Assembly (NCBI GenBank): GCA_963682025.1
Contig: OY821517.1
Coordinates: forward strand, 226,710,476-226,774,475
DNA length: 64,000 bases
Origin: Cordilura impudica
Lineage: Eukaryota; Arthropoda; Insecta; Diptera; Scathophagidae
Direction of reading: 5' to 3'
Made by a program: the position numbers and the translations under genes. This document shows positions 9,259 through 20,825 of this stretch, one piece after another. Position 1 is the stretch's first letter. Each line of letters opens with the position of its first letter. The notes under the pieces were generated by a model that searched no databases, had not been told where the DNA came from, and worked only from the letters and a program-made list of their open reading frames with translations.

Positions 9259-10073
9259 TGTTAATTCTTTCTGATTTTTTTTATTTTTAACAAAATAAAA
9301 ACAAATCTTTATGGAATTAAAACTGTTTGGTTCTCACCGTTTTGTCAAGCAAATCGTGTGAATTGCTGCGTCTGCAAATTTCATGAATAAACTTTACACG
9401 CGCATGTATGCATTTGCAGTCAGACGGTAATGAAACATAATATCAGCTTTGCTTTGGCTGACGGTGAGAGCCCAATTTAATGCAGCAACTAATGAACAGT
9501 GGCTTTGGTTCCCGCGGTTTGTCAAGCAAAGCGTGAGATTTGCTGCGACTGCATAATTCATGGCTTGAACCACGTAAATAAACTTTACACGTGCCTATAT
9601 GAATTGGCAGTCGCATTGAAATGCAATATCTGTTTTGTTTTGACTGACTGTGGGAAACAAATGAATGAACCGTTTTAGCATATGTATGTATTTTAATTTT
9701 AGTTAATTTTTTATATACACATTTTTTGGCTTTACATTTGTTTTATATGCTTTGGTTATATTTTATATGCATTGTTTTTATTGGATTTTTATTTTTTACA
9801 GTTAACTTTATTGATTTGATGATATATATATAGCATAAGTTTATTAATAAAATTGCCATTATTATTTTGCCACTCAAGTAATCAACAGGTTTTTTTTTTT
9901 TACTTGAACACAACGTTGTCCTGGTGTACCACTTGGATAACTATCCTTCACAAATTTGAATATACATTATCCTGGTGTACCACTAGGATAATTTAAATTT
10001 AAAAACACTAAATAAATAACTTGGTGCAACACCAAGTTACCCCCCCCCCCCCCCCCCGTTTTTTTATCCTTTT
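9259..10073 (+). repeat. BEL element 1 LTR-like sequence, copy A
   Basis: Starts TGTTAATTC at 9259; the homologous copy B starts with the same bases at 29808, immediately after the env-bearing BEL internal region and a GGGGCCGC-containing purine-rich stretch (29795-29803). This is why I read it as an LTR. It contains two tandem foldback units (9309-9680) that copy B lacks, three small hairpins, and a run of 18 C at 10040-10057. It then breaks off at a Helentron. The 3' end of the LTR could not be defined. Confidence 0.6.
9309..9680 (+). repeat. Two tandem foldback units in LTR copy A
   Basis: Units of about 170-190 bp begin with TTTGGTTCTCACCGTTTTGTC and TTTGGTTCCCGCGGTTTGTC respectively, and each ends in an imperfect inverted version of its own start (for example GACGGTGAGAGCCCAA). 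They share the AATAAACTTTACACG motif. Copy B has lost about 300 bp of this region. Confidence 0.6.
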
Positions 10074-11039
10074 TATACCCTCCACTCCACTGTGCAGAGG
10101 GTATATATAAGTTTGTCATTCCGTTTGTAATAATTAGAAAAAAAATTCTGGACCCCATAAAATATATATATTTGTGATCCTTATAACAAGCGAAGTTGAT
10201 ATAACGATGTCCGTCTGTCCGTCTGTCCGGCTGTCCGTCTGTCCGTCTGTGGAAATCACGATGACGGCTTCAATCGGATAGCTAGGGTGCTCCTTGGTAT
10301 AAAAAATGATTCACTAACATCCTGAGAAGTTTGCTATTTAAAATCGTCCAAATCGGTTAATCTGGTCCCGAGAATTGAGCGAAGAATTAAAAAGTCATGA
10401 GAAAATATGATTTGAATATGTGTTCTTGTGATAACGCCCTCAATAGGGCAGATAGGGCGCTTGTTTTTAGTGAGAATGATTCACTAACATCTTGAAAAGG
10501 TTCCTGTTTTTAAATCATGACAATAGGTTTCATAGGTGCCGAGAAATCACTGAAAAGGTAAAAAAAAATATGACGTTTTCCTATATTGTTTTCCTAAATT
10601 TTGTATTTTGTCATAGCTGTGCATGACAATATTCTGCGATTTTTATAACATCACAAAATGTTACAAATTGATACATACTACTGTTGCCAATATCAAAATA
10701 CTATAAATAATATTCATATATTTTGTATATGTATGTATATCCCATAATAAGCGCATATTAAAATAAATCGGTATTTTATTTTATTTTTACAAAATTCTGA
10801 AATTTTTAGAGTTGAAAAAATAGTATGGTTTTAAGAGTTGTATTTTTAGTACATGTATAAACACTGCATACTTGCTTTCAAAAGTAGTAGGTAGGTAGGT
10901 AAGCCATAAAATATTTATTTACCCTGTAAAAAAAATTGTTGTTTAGAAAAATACTATTTTTTGTCAGATGTTAAAAAAAGATGTTAATTAAAATAAATTT
11001 TTAAACTTTGTTATTTAATGTCGGGACGGAGGCAAACGC

Positions 11040-11330
11040 CATTCCAAAAATTTTGTTTCAACAGTTATCCACATTAAGAATAACCGCGGAGCTCAGCTCA
11101 ATCAATGTGCAATGATCGAGCCTTGCCCTGGGAAACATGCGTTTATGCTTTTCTTAACACAAACGCCATTCCCAACTACCAAAAATTTTTGACACGAGCT
11201 ATTCACATTATGAATAGTCGCGGAGCTCAACTCAATCATAGTGCAATGATGAAGCTTCGCCCTGGGAAACATATATTCATGCTTTTCTTAGCACAAACCG
11301 AACTTCTTATGGCACATTAAAAATAAACTA
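11040..11330 (+). repeat. Tandem repeat, about 2 x 120 bp, inside the Helentron
   Basis: Two diverged units, each with CAAACGCCATTCC, AATA(A/G)(C/T)CGCGGAGCTCA, GTGCAATGAT and GCCCTGGGAAACAT, spaced by about 120 bp. Probably passenger sequence; no coding function seen. Confidence 0.7.
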
Positions 11331-12342
11331 ATTGAGAAGTACAATTCATCATTACGCTGTATTATAATACTATTTTCTTATTTTACTAGTAGCTAGTAAA
11401 CAAACTGATCGTATCATTGTGAACGAAATAGAATTGAAATTGTATGCAGATTTGTTTTACTTAAAAAACCTGTTTCTACAGATAGTGAATAAAATCCCAG
11501 TAAGCATTTTATGCAATAAATGATCATGTAGAGTCTTTTTGACTCATATGTGCTATTAAAACAGTTATAAATGCGCCCTTTTGCTGATCACAAAATATTC
11601 TTTTGTTGGGATTAAATATTACCTTACCCGCGAATCTTCTTGAGAGTCCTTTTTATCCGCTTTTCTAATCAGTTTCGACTCATTTTTGAGTCTTATTTAA
11701 TGTAATTTTTCTATAAATCACTTTCTAAGAGAAAGCAAAAATCATTATCTAGTCTTTTTCTAATAGCGCATGTGATTAAGCAGTTTTTAATTATCAAAAG
11801 TGCTCGAAGAAGACACAGTAAGGTATTTTTTGTTAAAACAATCTTCGAAATGATGACTGGGATATCGTATATTTTTGTTAACACACAAACATATGCATAG
11901 CAGCACGAGTAAACCGAACTCAAATTGGCTTCTTATATGTATACAGCCGAACAAAAATGAGAATACTCACCAAAGAGTAAAGTAAGCAACAATTTCATTC
12001 AGTCTTATGGAAGCTTTTGAACAAAGCAAGTCTATGTCGCGTTGTCTTGTGAATTTTTACATTGTTTTTTAATAGGTACTAGTGATGCCAGGAGATTTTT
12101 TCAGAAATCTCTACGCTTATGAAAAAAATTCCCTTTTTTCCCTACACTACTTTTTTTAAAATTTATTTTTAATTTGTACAATTTCAATTATGTAAAAATA
12201 AAAAATAAGATAAAAATATCATGAGAATTACATAAGAATAAAATAAAAAACATACAGATATTATAAAAAAAATATTTTTGCAATTCTGTTTAATTCATCT
12301 TTTTGATATGGTTAGATGTGCATTTAAAATTTACACAATTAA

Positions 12343-12841
12343 AGGTGTGTTTACACTATGTGTATTTTCCATATGTAAATTCAGTTTTACGATCCATACG
12401 TAATTCGGCGTGTGTGTCAAAATTGGCGTTTTACATACAATTCATCATTTTGCGATCAGACGTACATATGTATTTCCGTATGACATAACCTCTAAATGTA
12501 AACAACAGCTGATTTAATTTGTGAATTTACAAAAAGTTATTGTTAAAAATAAAGTAATATATTTTTTATATTTTTTAATTGTTAATTAATATTAAACAAT
12601 TTATTTTTCTTTCAATATTTATCTTTATAATTTACTCTGTTTTTCTTTCGCCACAAGCAGTATTGTATTTTAATATGGTTGTCATGCCAAAATAGAACCT
12701 GCTCTAATTGAAAAATTTACATATGTTTTGCCAAATGTGTTGTACATAAACAGTTTTTGAAAGGGTTCACACTATGTGTACAAATTGCATGTGCTAAAAC
12801 AATAAGAAAAACACAAGCAAAACACATAGTGTGAACGCAGC
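12343..12841. mobile_element. TTAA-flanked MITE, 499 bp
   Basis: Flanked on both sides by TTAA (12339-12342 and 12842-12845). The ends are imperfect inverted repeats: GGTGTGTTTACACTATGTG at the left against GCTGCGTTCACACTATGTG on the other strand at the right, 16 of 19 matching. There is no ORF. A TTAA target suggests piggyBac-type mobilisation, though PIF-like elements with TAA targets cannot be excluded. An internal repeat of the same terminal motif lies near 12765. Confidence 0.6.
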
Positions 12842-12903
12842 TTAATTAAAATGGCTTGCAAATGAGATGTTACAACTCAAACAGAATATTTGTTCTTGGT
12901 TTT

Positions 12904-14076
12904 CAGTGTTGCCGTTTTAGCTTTTTAGTTGCTAGATTTAGCAACTTTTTTTGTCGTTTAGCATCCAAAATTTATCAAAAGATGCTAGATGCTAACTTAG
13001 AATCTTTTATTAATAAAATGTTGCTTTTAGCATCTTTTAATGGTATTGATATGTTTTTATTTCTCAAAGTGTAGTACAGTAATTTTGTGTACTACTCCTT
13101 TTACCACTCTGCTCGTTTCTTTCAACAAATATAACAAAACATTTTGAAATAGAAGAATGTAAACACCAACAACAGTTTTTAATGAATTTGAAAGTCGATT
13201 GCCAAAAAATATTATTGTATTAAAAAAATGCCAAAATTTTCAATACAAAACACATTAAAACGGGTAAAAGAACAGATAACCAATATATTAGAAGAGTTTA
13301 AATTTATATCATCTGAAACAGAAAAAATTCAAATCCAGTGGAGTTATATCACAGAACAAAACTGGGATACAACACTGAATACAACCTCTTTATGGATTGA
13401 AAAATTCTATTGGCGAAAATCCATTTTAGGAATCAATATTTGTGTTGTCTATATTAGTTTTGTCTTTCTCAAAAGCCGAAGTTGAACGTTTGTTTAGCTT
13501 AATAGCTTTAGTTAAAAGCAAACTTCGAACAGAATAAAATCCGAGTTGTTATGTTCTGTAATACGTATAAAAGAAGGATTGAAATTGAAAAATTGGTGCT
13601 GTCACACTTACAATATACCGAGCGATGTCGTTGATAAGAGTCGATCGTCAGAAATATATCAGAGCCAAGAAGAACTTGAAGATGAAGACATCACAGAAAT
13701 GTTAGATTCCATAAACCAATTATTCTAATATAATCGTATCTTTTGATAATGTAATTTCTGTTATATTTTAAATAAAAAAAAAAATCCCTCTAAAATTAAA
13801 AATATTTAATTTAAGTTTAAAATAAACTCAATTTGATGTTAATAAAAATTTCAGATGAAATCCAAAATAATTTTAATTAAAAATTAAAAAATATAAATCG
13901 AAACATATGTTTTATATTAATTTTTCGATTTAAAAACCAAAGAATTTATTAATAAGTATTTAATTTTTCAGTATAAAGGTAATGAAATTTGAAAATAAAA
14001 AATTTAGCATCCAGTACGTTTAAGCATCTTTTTTTGCAATTTAGCATCTTTACAATTTCAAATTATGGCAATACTG
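12904..14076 (+). mobile_element. Decayed hAT remnant with near-perfect 8-bp TSD
   Basis: The ends are CAGTGTTGCC at 12904 and GGCAATACTG at 14067-14076, with flanking octamers TTGGTTTT (12896-12903) and TTGGGTTT (14077-14084), one mismatch. Both subterminal regions are rich in TTTAGCATC/GATGCTAAA motifs. The inside retains only the C-terminal part of a transposase. At 1173 bp it is far too short to be autonomous. Confidence 0.75.
13228..13728 (+). pseudogene. hAT transposase C-terminal fragment
   Basis: 13228-13485 encodes a hAT helical insertion-like segment (EKIQIQWSYITEQNWDTTLN). It is followed, in another frame near 13480-13540, by AEVERLFSLIALVKSKLRTE, the equivalent of the conserved S-ER-FS-hAT dimerisation motif with the catalytic Glu. 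13546-13728 then continues in a third frame as an acidic tail (SQEELEDEDITEMLDS). At least two frameshifts and a stop make it a pseudogene. The BED finger and the first two catalytic Asp residues are missing. Confidence 0.75.
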
Positions 14077-14084
14077 TTGGGTTT

Positions 14085-15059
14085 AAAAGATTTTTTATAA
14101 CAGTGGTTATAAGCATGTATACTTAGATCTGATTTATCGCATTTTAATATATTTTCAAAAGCCTTGCATTTGCATTTATAGTCGTCACCTTTGACCTACT
14201 CCAGCCATCCATTAGCTTCTCGTCTCTCAACTAACTGAAGCAAAATCTTTATGTTCTGTATTTCTTTGATGTGTTTTCAGCATCATCGAAAAACGAATCG
14301 GACATTTTTCTAAAATTAATTATGTTTCTAAATTAATTATGCTCAAATTTATAATATTTTAATGTTATGCACAAAACAGTGTTTTATACTTGTCATTGTT
14401 ATTAAAGAATCCACATATTTACTTCCTTCATATTATGGAGTTATTACCAGACTTAAAAAGACTTTAAAGTTTAAAATTGAAAAAAATTATGCGATATTTA
14501 ACAAATACATTCAAAATAGTTTTGACTGAAATTTTTGGCAGTTTTAGTTTTGCCTTGTATCAGTAAAATGTTCAGATATTAACTAAAAAAAACAGTTTGT
14601 TAAATATTTTCATCTTAATTATCTTAATTAATTTAAAGACACAAAGATAGATTTAATACAATAAAAAGAAGTAAGAGTTGAAAGTTGATCTATGCGGACT
14701 CACAAATGTGCCCTATACTAATAGGTCTGGAAAATTGAAAAGGATTGTAAAAAATAAAATGCACCTTTATATTAAAAAATTTAAATTAAAAAGAAAATTA
14801 CAAAATAAACCATTTACCTGGTTAAACTTAATATTGTTTGTAATTATCTGGATCAGGTTAGTATTTAAAATGGGATAAATCGGGAGTCATTCTGCCAATT
14901 TATGACCTAAAATATGTAGACACCTCTATAAAATGCTGAAAATTCAGAGCATTTGTTGTAATAATTCAGTAATAGGTTTATCAAAGTGTTTACATATTCA
15001 ATAGTGCAAGAAGTCCAGATATTAATGTAAACGTAAAACCCAGGTGGAGGGTATCAAAG
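14085..15059. other. Helentron 3' passenger region without a gene
   Basis: AT-rich non-coding sequence between the hAT remnant and the Helentron 3' hairpin. The short frame at 14678-14878 is lysine-rich by composition and I do not regard it as a gene. Confidence 0.6.
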
Positions 15060-15916
15060 ATTCGGCATAGCCGAATTTAACACTCTTACTTGTTTCTTTA
15101 TAAAGTTGAGCGAGGCAAACGAGCCAAGCTTCAACAATTATAGATTACATGAAATGTTTCTGTATATTTATAAGAAACATACGCTCATCTAAAGGAGCGT
15201 TATTCGCTATTAAATAAAAATTCTAAAGCGATGTTTTTGTTTTGTTTGTGTTAACCGAATGTTTATTTAAATTTACATCTGCTTATAAAGCTAGTTTGAA
15301 AAGCTTAACACTAGTCTAGTATTGAGTGACATTAATAAAGTCACTCAATTATTCTGGTCTACAAATTAAAAAAAAAAGTTGACTGCAGAAACGAAGCATG
15401 TTTATTAACTAATCTGGGTGCGCTGAATTCGAATCTGGCATAAAAATTGGGATAACACGTCTTGTTCATTTTTTATCGCATGCTGACAATACTATACAAC
15501 AGTCAATACTGACACTACAATTTCACAATTATTAATTTGACAGAAGCCCACATTCGTTCTAAATCGTCATAATAGTAGCGTTTAAGCATGGCAGGGAGAT
15601 CGTGTGTTACTGATTCAAGCTATTTTTGCTTTCTGTTTGTTGAATATTTGGTTGGAAAAAAGGATATGCAATATCGGAATCATTAAAATATGCATATTTA
15701 CATTATTTTGGTTTTGCTGTTAGAAACTTCGAAAAACCATGGACACTGACAATATTTTGCAATAGTTGAAGAACTGTTTTATACAAGTGGTCAAATGGCA
15801 AGAATATCTATTCCGATTTTTCAATTCCAGAGAGAGTCAAGTTACCACCAAACCGATTATTTCTGTTTAACAAAAGTTGCTGGATTCAATGAGAAAAATC
15901 GAAAAATATTACTTAC

Positions 15917-17160
15917 GTGAATGTCCCATCGGTTTCAAACCCAGTTCAACGTCCACCAAATAATCCATTACCAGTCATTCCCAGTGCTACGAGCAGTGAG
16001 TCCGAAACATCTTTCAGCAGCAGTGGTAGTTTGTATGATGCTGACGATGAACGCCATTTAGTGACTCAAGCTGAGCTGAATGATCTAATTCGGGACTTAC
16101 ATTTAACGAAGCAAGACACAGAATTACTAGCTTTACGCATGCAGCAGTAGAAACATCTTATAGTTGGGACAAAAGTACCAATCTATAAAGATAGAAGCTT
16201 GGAATTGGCTGCATATTTTGAAAAGAAGCACTCTATTCTATACTCTACTGATATTGATTGTTTATTTCAAAAAATGAAAGGCTCTTCTTTTGCATAATGG
16301 GAATGAAAACCCATCCATACAGATTGCTCATGGCTTAATACAAAGGAAAATTACGAATCAATGATTGAAATTTTGACATTACTCAAATACAACGATCATA
16401 AATGGAAGATCTGTGATTTAAATTTCTTTGTATGTATAGTATAGATCATCGTAAAGAACTGTAAATTAATATGTTTCAGGTCATTGGTTTGTTGACTGGT
16501 ATGCAAGGAGTTTTCACAAAATATTGTTGTTTCCTTTGTCTATGGGATAATCGCGCTACATGTCATCATTACGTCAGAACAGAGTGGCTAAAAAGAACTG
16601 AGTATTCACCAGGAAAAAAACATTTTAAATAAACCATTAATTGATCCAAATGACGTTTTTCTTCCTTCGCTGCACATAAAATTGGGAATTTTTTAGAACT
16701 TTGTCAAGGCTCTGGACAAAGATGGTGCAGCATTTAAATATTTGCGTTTTTTTCCTAAAATTTCATATGCTAAAATCGAAGAAAGCATATTTGTTGGCCC
16801 TCAGAACAGGAAGCTATTGAATGATGATAATTTTGCAAAATGTTTATTGGAGAAAGAATATGCAGCCTGGAAATCATTCAAGGGCATCGTGGACAGTTTT
16901 CTTAGAAACAATAAGAGTGAAAACTACAGACAAATCGTTGCTGAATTATTGAAAAATTATCACGAATGTCATTCAAAATGCATTTTCTTCATTCGCATTT
17001 AGATTTTTTTCCACAAAACCTAGGTTCGGTGAGCGACGAACAAGGGGGACGTGCTAAACAAGATTTAATGAAAATTTAAGGAAATTATCAAGGATTTTTG
17101 GGACAAAAGCATGCTGGGAGACTGTTGCTGGACTCTGATACGTGAAACCGAACCAACAAA
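15917..17160 (+). pseudogene. Decayed transposon-like protein gene (FPENLG-type), copy A
   Basis: The first ORF (15917-16150) ends DLIRDLHLTKQDTELLALRMQQ with a stop where the frame should continue. Pieces in all three frames then follow: KENYESMIEILTLLKYNDHKW (16340-16405), GLLTGMQGVFTKYCCFLCLWD (16490-16555), NDDNFAKCLLEKEYAAWKSFKG (16819-16890), and a block like H-LDFFP-NLGSVSDEQG (16985-17050). I remember a widespread arthropod/vertebrate repeat-associated protein with this order of motifs, but not its function or transposon class. An intron-like gap occurs at about 16425-16475. At least six lesions are present. Copy B at 31135 shares most of them. Confidence 0.6.
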
Positions 17161-17720
17161 ATACAAACGACGTTCAAATAACGCCATTCACTTTTGAAAA
17201 TTCATTGATTTTTAAATAAAATAATGATTTTTTATGTAAAAAACATAAAAACATTTTTTCGTATCTCGAAAACCTGATGTGAAAGAGAAATTACAGATTC
17301 GAATTCAGCCCACCAAATTACCCTGGGAAAGATATTTGGTTGTTCCAGTCCATATCCTTGTTGGCTAGTGTTATTTGACATAATTTTATTCTTACTTAAT
17401 TTCAACTTAAACTATATGAAATTGCACCAATATCCCATGAATTTTAGAAAGTGGTTTCATAAAAGAAATAATAGAACATTGTGTAACTTTCATAATAATT
17501 TGAATGTTACTCAACACTTTAAAATCCATTACAATGAAACGCTCTGCTTTGGTTTTATATCAGTGCTGGGCACACACATATTATCACATATTGCGCTTGT
17601 GTGCGAAGCAGAAAAAAGCGAAGTTCAACTTGACACTCTTCTGTTGTACACTGCAAAAATTGTTCGATTAACGAAAATAAAATATTTTTTTTTTAGTATT
17701 ATAATTTAATTTCAATTGTT

Positions 17721-17848
<128 letters not shown>

Positions 17849-17872
17849 TTAAAAAATTAACGTTCAGCTAAC

Positions 17873-19282
17873 TCATCCAAATTGAATGCGTAATAGATCG
17901 GCTATGTGCTTGTCGCAGTTGTATGTGGTGCCACACATTGAGTACAGCTTGTACATTTCGTTTTTTAAGTTTGGATATTTGTTATCATCGATGTGCGCCC
18001 AAAACTTTTCTCCAGTTTTTTAAGCTCTTCTTGTAGTATGACATCCTGTTCTTCTATTTCAGAAATAAGTGGATAATCATGTAATTCTACAAGCTTTTCA
18101 ATACATTTTAAATCTTGAAACCTACCTTCATAATTCTTCTTTAGAGACTCGACGATTTCGGCATAGTTTTGTATTTTAACAAAACTCTTAATATTCAATT
18201 TTGAAAAGATTGACGACGTTTTTTTAGGTTGACAAAGTTATGACTTTGGAGTTGGTGGGTTAATAAAATCAGTTTTCTATAAAAATGGTGTATTATGGTT
18301 CCTAATTGAAAAATTTTTATATTTTTGCTTTGAAGTGTTAAGTTAAGTTCATTTAATATTTCGGTGATATCGCATAAACACGCCAAGTCTAATAGGAAGT
18401 CGGGGTCTTCCAGTACACGAATAAGCTCTTCGGTGTCCTGTTTTGGTAAAGTTTTAAAAAATATGACAGTTTCTTTTCTTAAATTTAAAAGTCGGTCTAA
18501 GCATTTGCCTCGATTAGGCCACCAAACTTCTGTATACAACAAAAGATCACCATACTCTGAATGTAGATTTTCTAGAAAATCTTTAAATTTTCTATGAGTC
18601 AGTGAACTGTGTCCTCCTCTAATTTTGTTTATAATTTTAAGAGCAATGTTCATTGTGCTAGTCACACTTAATTCTTTAGGGAAAAGGGGTTGCTGATGAT
18701 TTGTGAAAAAGCCCCAAAATACCCTTGTTTTTCCCTCTCATTACTTCAGCTCCATCCGTGCATATAGAACTTAGTTTTCTTTTGTCCACAATTGAAAACA
18801 CCTTCAAGTCTACTGCGTCATACAAAACTTGACCCGTAACATGACGATTAATAGAAACTGAATCTAAAACTTCTTCAAAGCATGTTAAATTTACATCTAC
18901 CGTTTTAATGCAAATAATAAGCTGGCAAATATTATTAATATCTGTGCTCTCGTCTAGCGAAATCGAAAAATATTTAAAATTTTTTAGTCTGTCTTAAGCT
19001 GCAGAATGGATAAGTTGACTTATATCTTTTGTCCTACGTGTGACTGTACACCGAGATAATGGAATATTTTTGCAAAGTGTCATAGCTTCTTGGCATTTTT
19101 CACCAAAACAATTTAAAACATCTAATGTAAGGTTCTGAAAAAAAATTCCATTACCAAATGGGCGGCATTGCTTTGCTAAAACCAAAGCTACGGCATAGGA
19201 TGCCTTTTTTTAAAGGCAAATGATCATGAGGACCATTACCTTTACCAACCATAGATTTTTTGTTTATTTCATGATGAGGAAT
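17873..19282 (-). pseudogene. hAT transposase relic (GTF2IRD2/ZBED-like), copy A, truncated
   Basis: From 19282 downward the minus strand encodes LVLAKQCRPFGNGIFF, CTVTRRTKDISQLI, SLDESTDINN (the first catalytic Asp region), SICTDGAEVMRGK (the second), then 18665-18195 (NIALKIINKIRGGHSSLTHR, YGDLLLYTEVWWPNRGKCLDRLL, LACLCDITEILNELNL) and 18198-17965. It ends at a stop at 17873-17875. This layout is that of domesticated-looking hAT transposases such as GTF2IRD2/ZBED-type proteins. The terminal dimerisation motif is eroded (KLYSMCGTTYNCDKHIADLL). At least two stops and a frameshift interrupt it. The N-terminus is cut at 19282 by the junction to BEL; copy B keeps it. Confidence 0.8.
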
Positions 19283-20825
19283 CTATTACCACCATCATCC
19301 GAAATTTCACCAAGGATTCAGCCAGTCGGAAAACAGCAACCTATTATCAGGATCGATTGTCCCGTATCAAAACAGCGTGGGCAGAGTTTGATATTGCAGA
19401 TAATGAGTTGCGGGGCTTAAAGGACCTAGACACATCCGATGAGTACTTCACATCCGACTACTACACTCGAATTCAGGCGTTGGCAGTAAAGTACATAGAG
19501 ATCATGGAACGTGAGCTTGGTGCCCAAGGCCTAGAATCTGGTGGAAAAGAATTTTCTGATTCCAAAACGGCGACCACTGTTCAGCCACAAGTAGGTACAG
19601 TAGGTACAGTAGGTCCAGCTAATGCATCTGTCGCCGCAGGTGGTCACGATGGACTCATCAGTCGGTGCCTTGGAAAAATGGCAGCTCTCACTCGACAACT
19701 AGAAGGCCTTCACCTGCAACCAGGACAAGATGGGTCTTATTATGATGTAAAAAAGGGCACCATCACCCAATTATGGCAGCAACTGGAAAGGCTTAATGAT
19801 GAAGTGTTGGATAAATATCCCGACCCAGACATTGCAGGCTACGATTCAAGAAGATATGTTCACCTCGAACAAGCTTCCCAGTCCGCAATCATCCAGCTCA
19901 CCACTGCAAATCGACAACACCACCACTCAACCACAGAAACTATGGCTAGACCATCTGCTCTACCATTACCCACGATCACCATTACCAAATTTGATGGCGA
20001 TTATATGAAGTGGACATCGTCTCTAACTTATTTAAGAAAATTGTTCATGAGCAACAGATGTCGGACGCACATAAGATGTGGTATTTAAAAACCAACGTCA
20101 TAGGCGAAGCAGCAAACCTTATCAATCATCTCGATGTTAACGCAGAAAATTATCAAGCTGCCTGGCAACTGCTCCACGATCGGTATGACAACAAAAGAAT
20201 AATAGTAGCAACAGCGGTTCAACGACTCCTTGACCAACCATCTGGTGCATTCACATTAAGTGCGATTAAGCGATTGCACGACACAACGAAAGAATGTTTG
20301 GCTGCTCTCTCCAATATGGGACTCCAAATTTCATCCTGGGATCCGCTCCTGATACACATATTGGTTAAGAAGGTGGACAAAACAATTCATACTCAATATG
20401 AGCAATCGATTGCCAACCCAAAGGAGCTGCAAACAATTAGACAATTTCTCATCTTCCTCGAGAATCATTTCCATACTCTTGAGGCAATGGGATACAAGGA
20501 AAAACCAATTTCCACTAACAAAACATGCACACTGACGGCACAGTCCCGACCCGATAATCGGCTATGCATAGGTTGCAAGCAAGATTCGCATCCATTATAT
20601 CGATGCAAGGAATTCACCCAGCTAAGCCCACCAAACAGACTTCACCTAGTACAAAAGCATAAATTATGTGTCAACTGCTTCAATAGTAGCCATTTTACCA
20701 AACAGTGCACCACTTCGGGCCGCTGCCAAAAATGTGGAAAACGGCACCATACCCTGGTACATTTGGATTCACTCCCACAAGTAAATTTAACTTCAAAGAA
20801 ACGCAGTAACTTTAAAAATGAGTCA
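19283..20825 (+). pseudogene. BEL element 1: gag, 5'-truncated and frameshifted
   Basis: The gag reading frame is already open at 19283, directly after hAT sequence (NFTKDSASRK, then a coiled-coil-like KTAWAEFDIADNELRGL), so its start, the primer-binding site and the rest of the leader are missing. The frame runs to KFDGDYMKWTS at about 20015, where a one-base shift moves it to the frame of the long ORF starting at 20010 (KMWYLKTNVIGEAANLI). Zinc knuckles follow at about 20565-20765: CIGCKQDSHPLYRC, CVNCFNSSHFTKQC and CQKCGKRHHTLVH. These bind element RNA in the capsid particle. Confidence 0.85.

Larger units (their letters stand above)
10074..15094 (+). mobile_element. DINE-1-like Helentron (non-autonomous), 5.0 kb
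   Basis: The 5' end reads TATACCCTCCACTCC and continues with GACCCCATAAAATATATATA and a GTCCGTCTGTCC repeat (10207-10252), matching my memory of the fly DINE-1/Helentron 5' region. The 3' end reads GGTGGAGGGTATCAAAG, then the hairpin ATTCGGC-ATA-GCCGAAT (15060-15076), then AACACTCTTACTTG. ATACCCTCCAC and GTGGAGGGTAT are inverted subterminal repeats. No Rep/helicase is encoded. The paralogous segment at 30300-30325 lacks the whole insertion and reads straight through, so both borders are independently supported. A tandem repeat, a TTAA MITE and a hAT remnant are carried inside. A second copy is at 37602-41855. Confidence 0.75.

Noticed and set aside
13546..13728. Stand-alone small gene
   Set aside because: It is the acidic tail of the adjacent hAT transposase fragment, out of frame with it.
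10074..15094. LTR interpretation of the DINE-1-like sequence
   Set aside because: It lacks TG/CA ends and TSD, has the hairpin and T-run insertion typical of Helentrons, and an empty site shows it is a separate insertion.
17368..17709. ORF of 113 codons (and its copy at 32587)
   Set aside because: Composition-driven, no recognisable domain, identical in both paralogous segments as expected from duplication alone.
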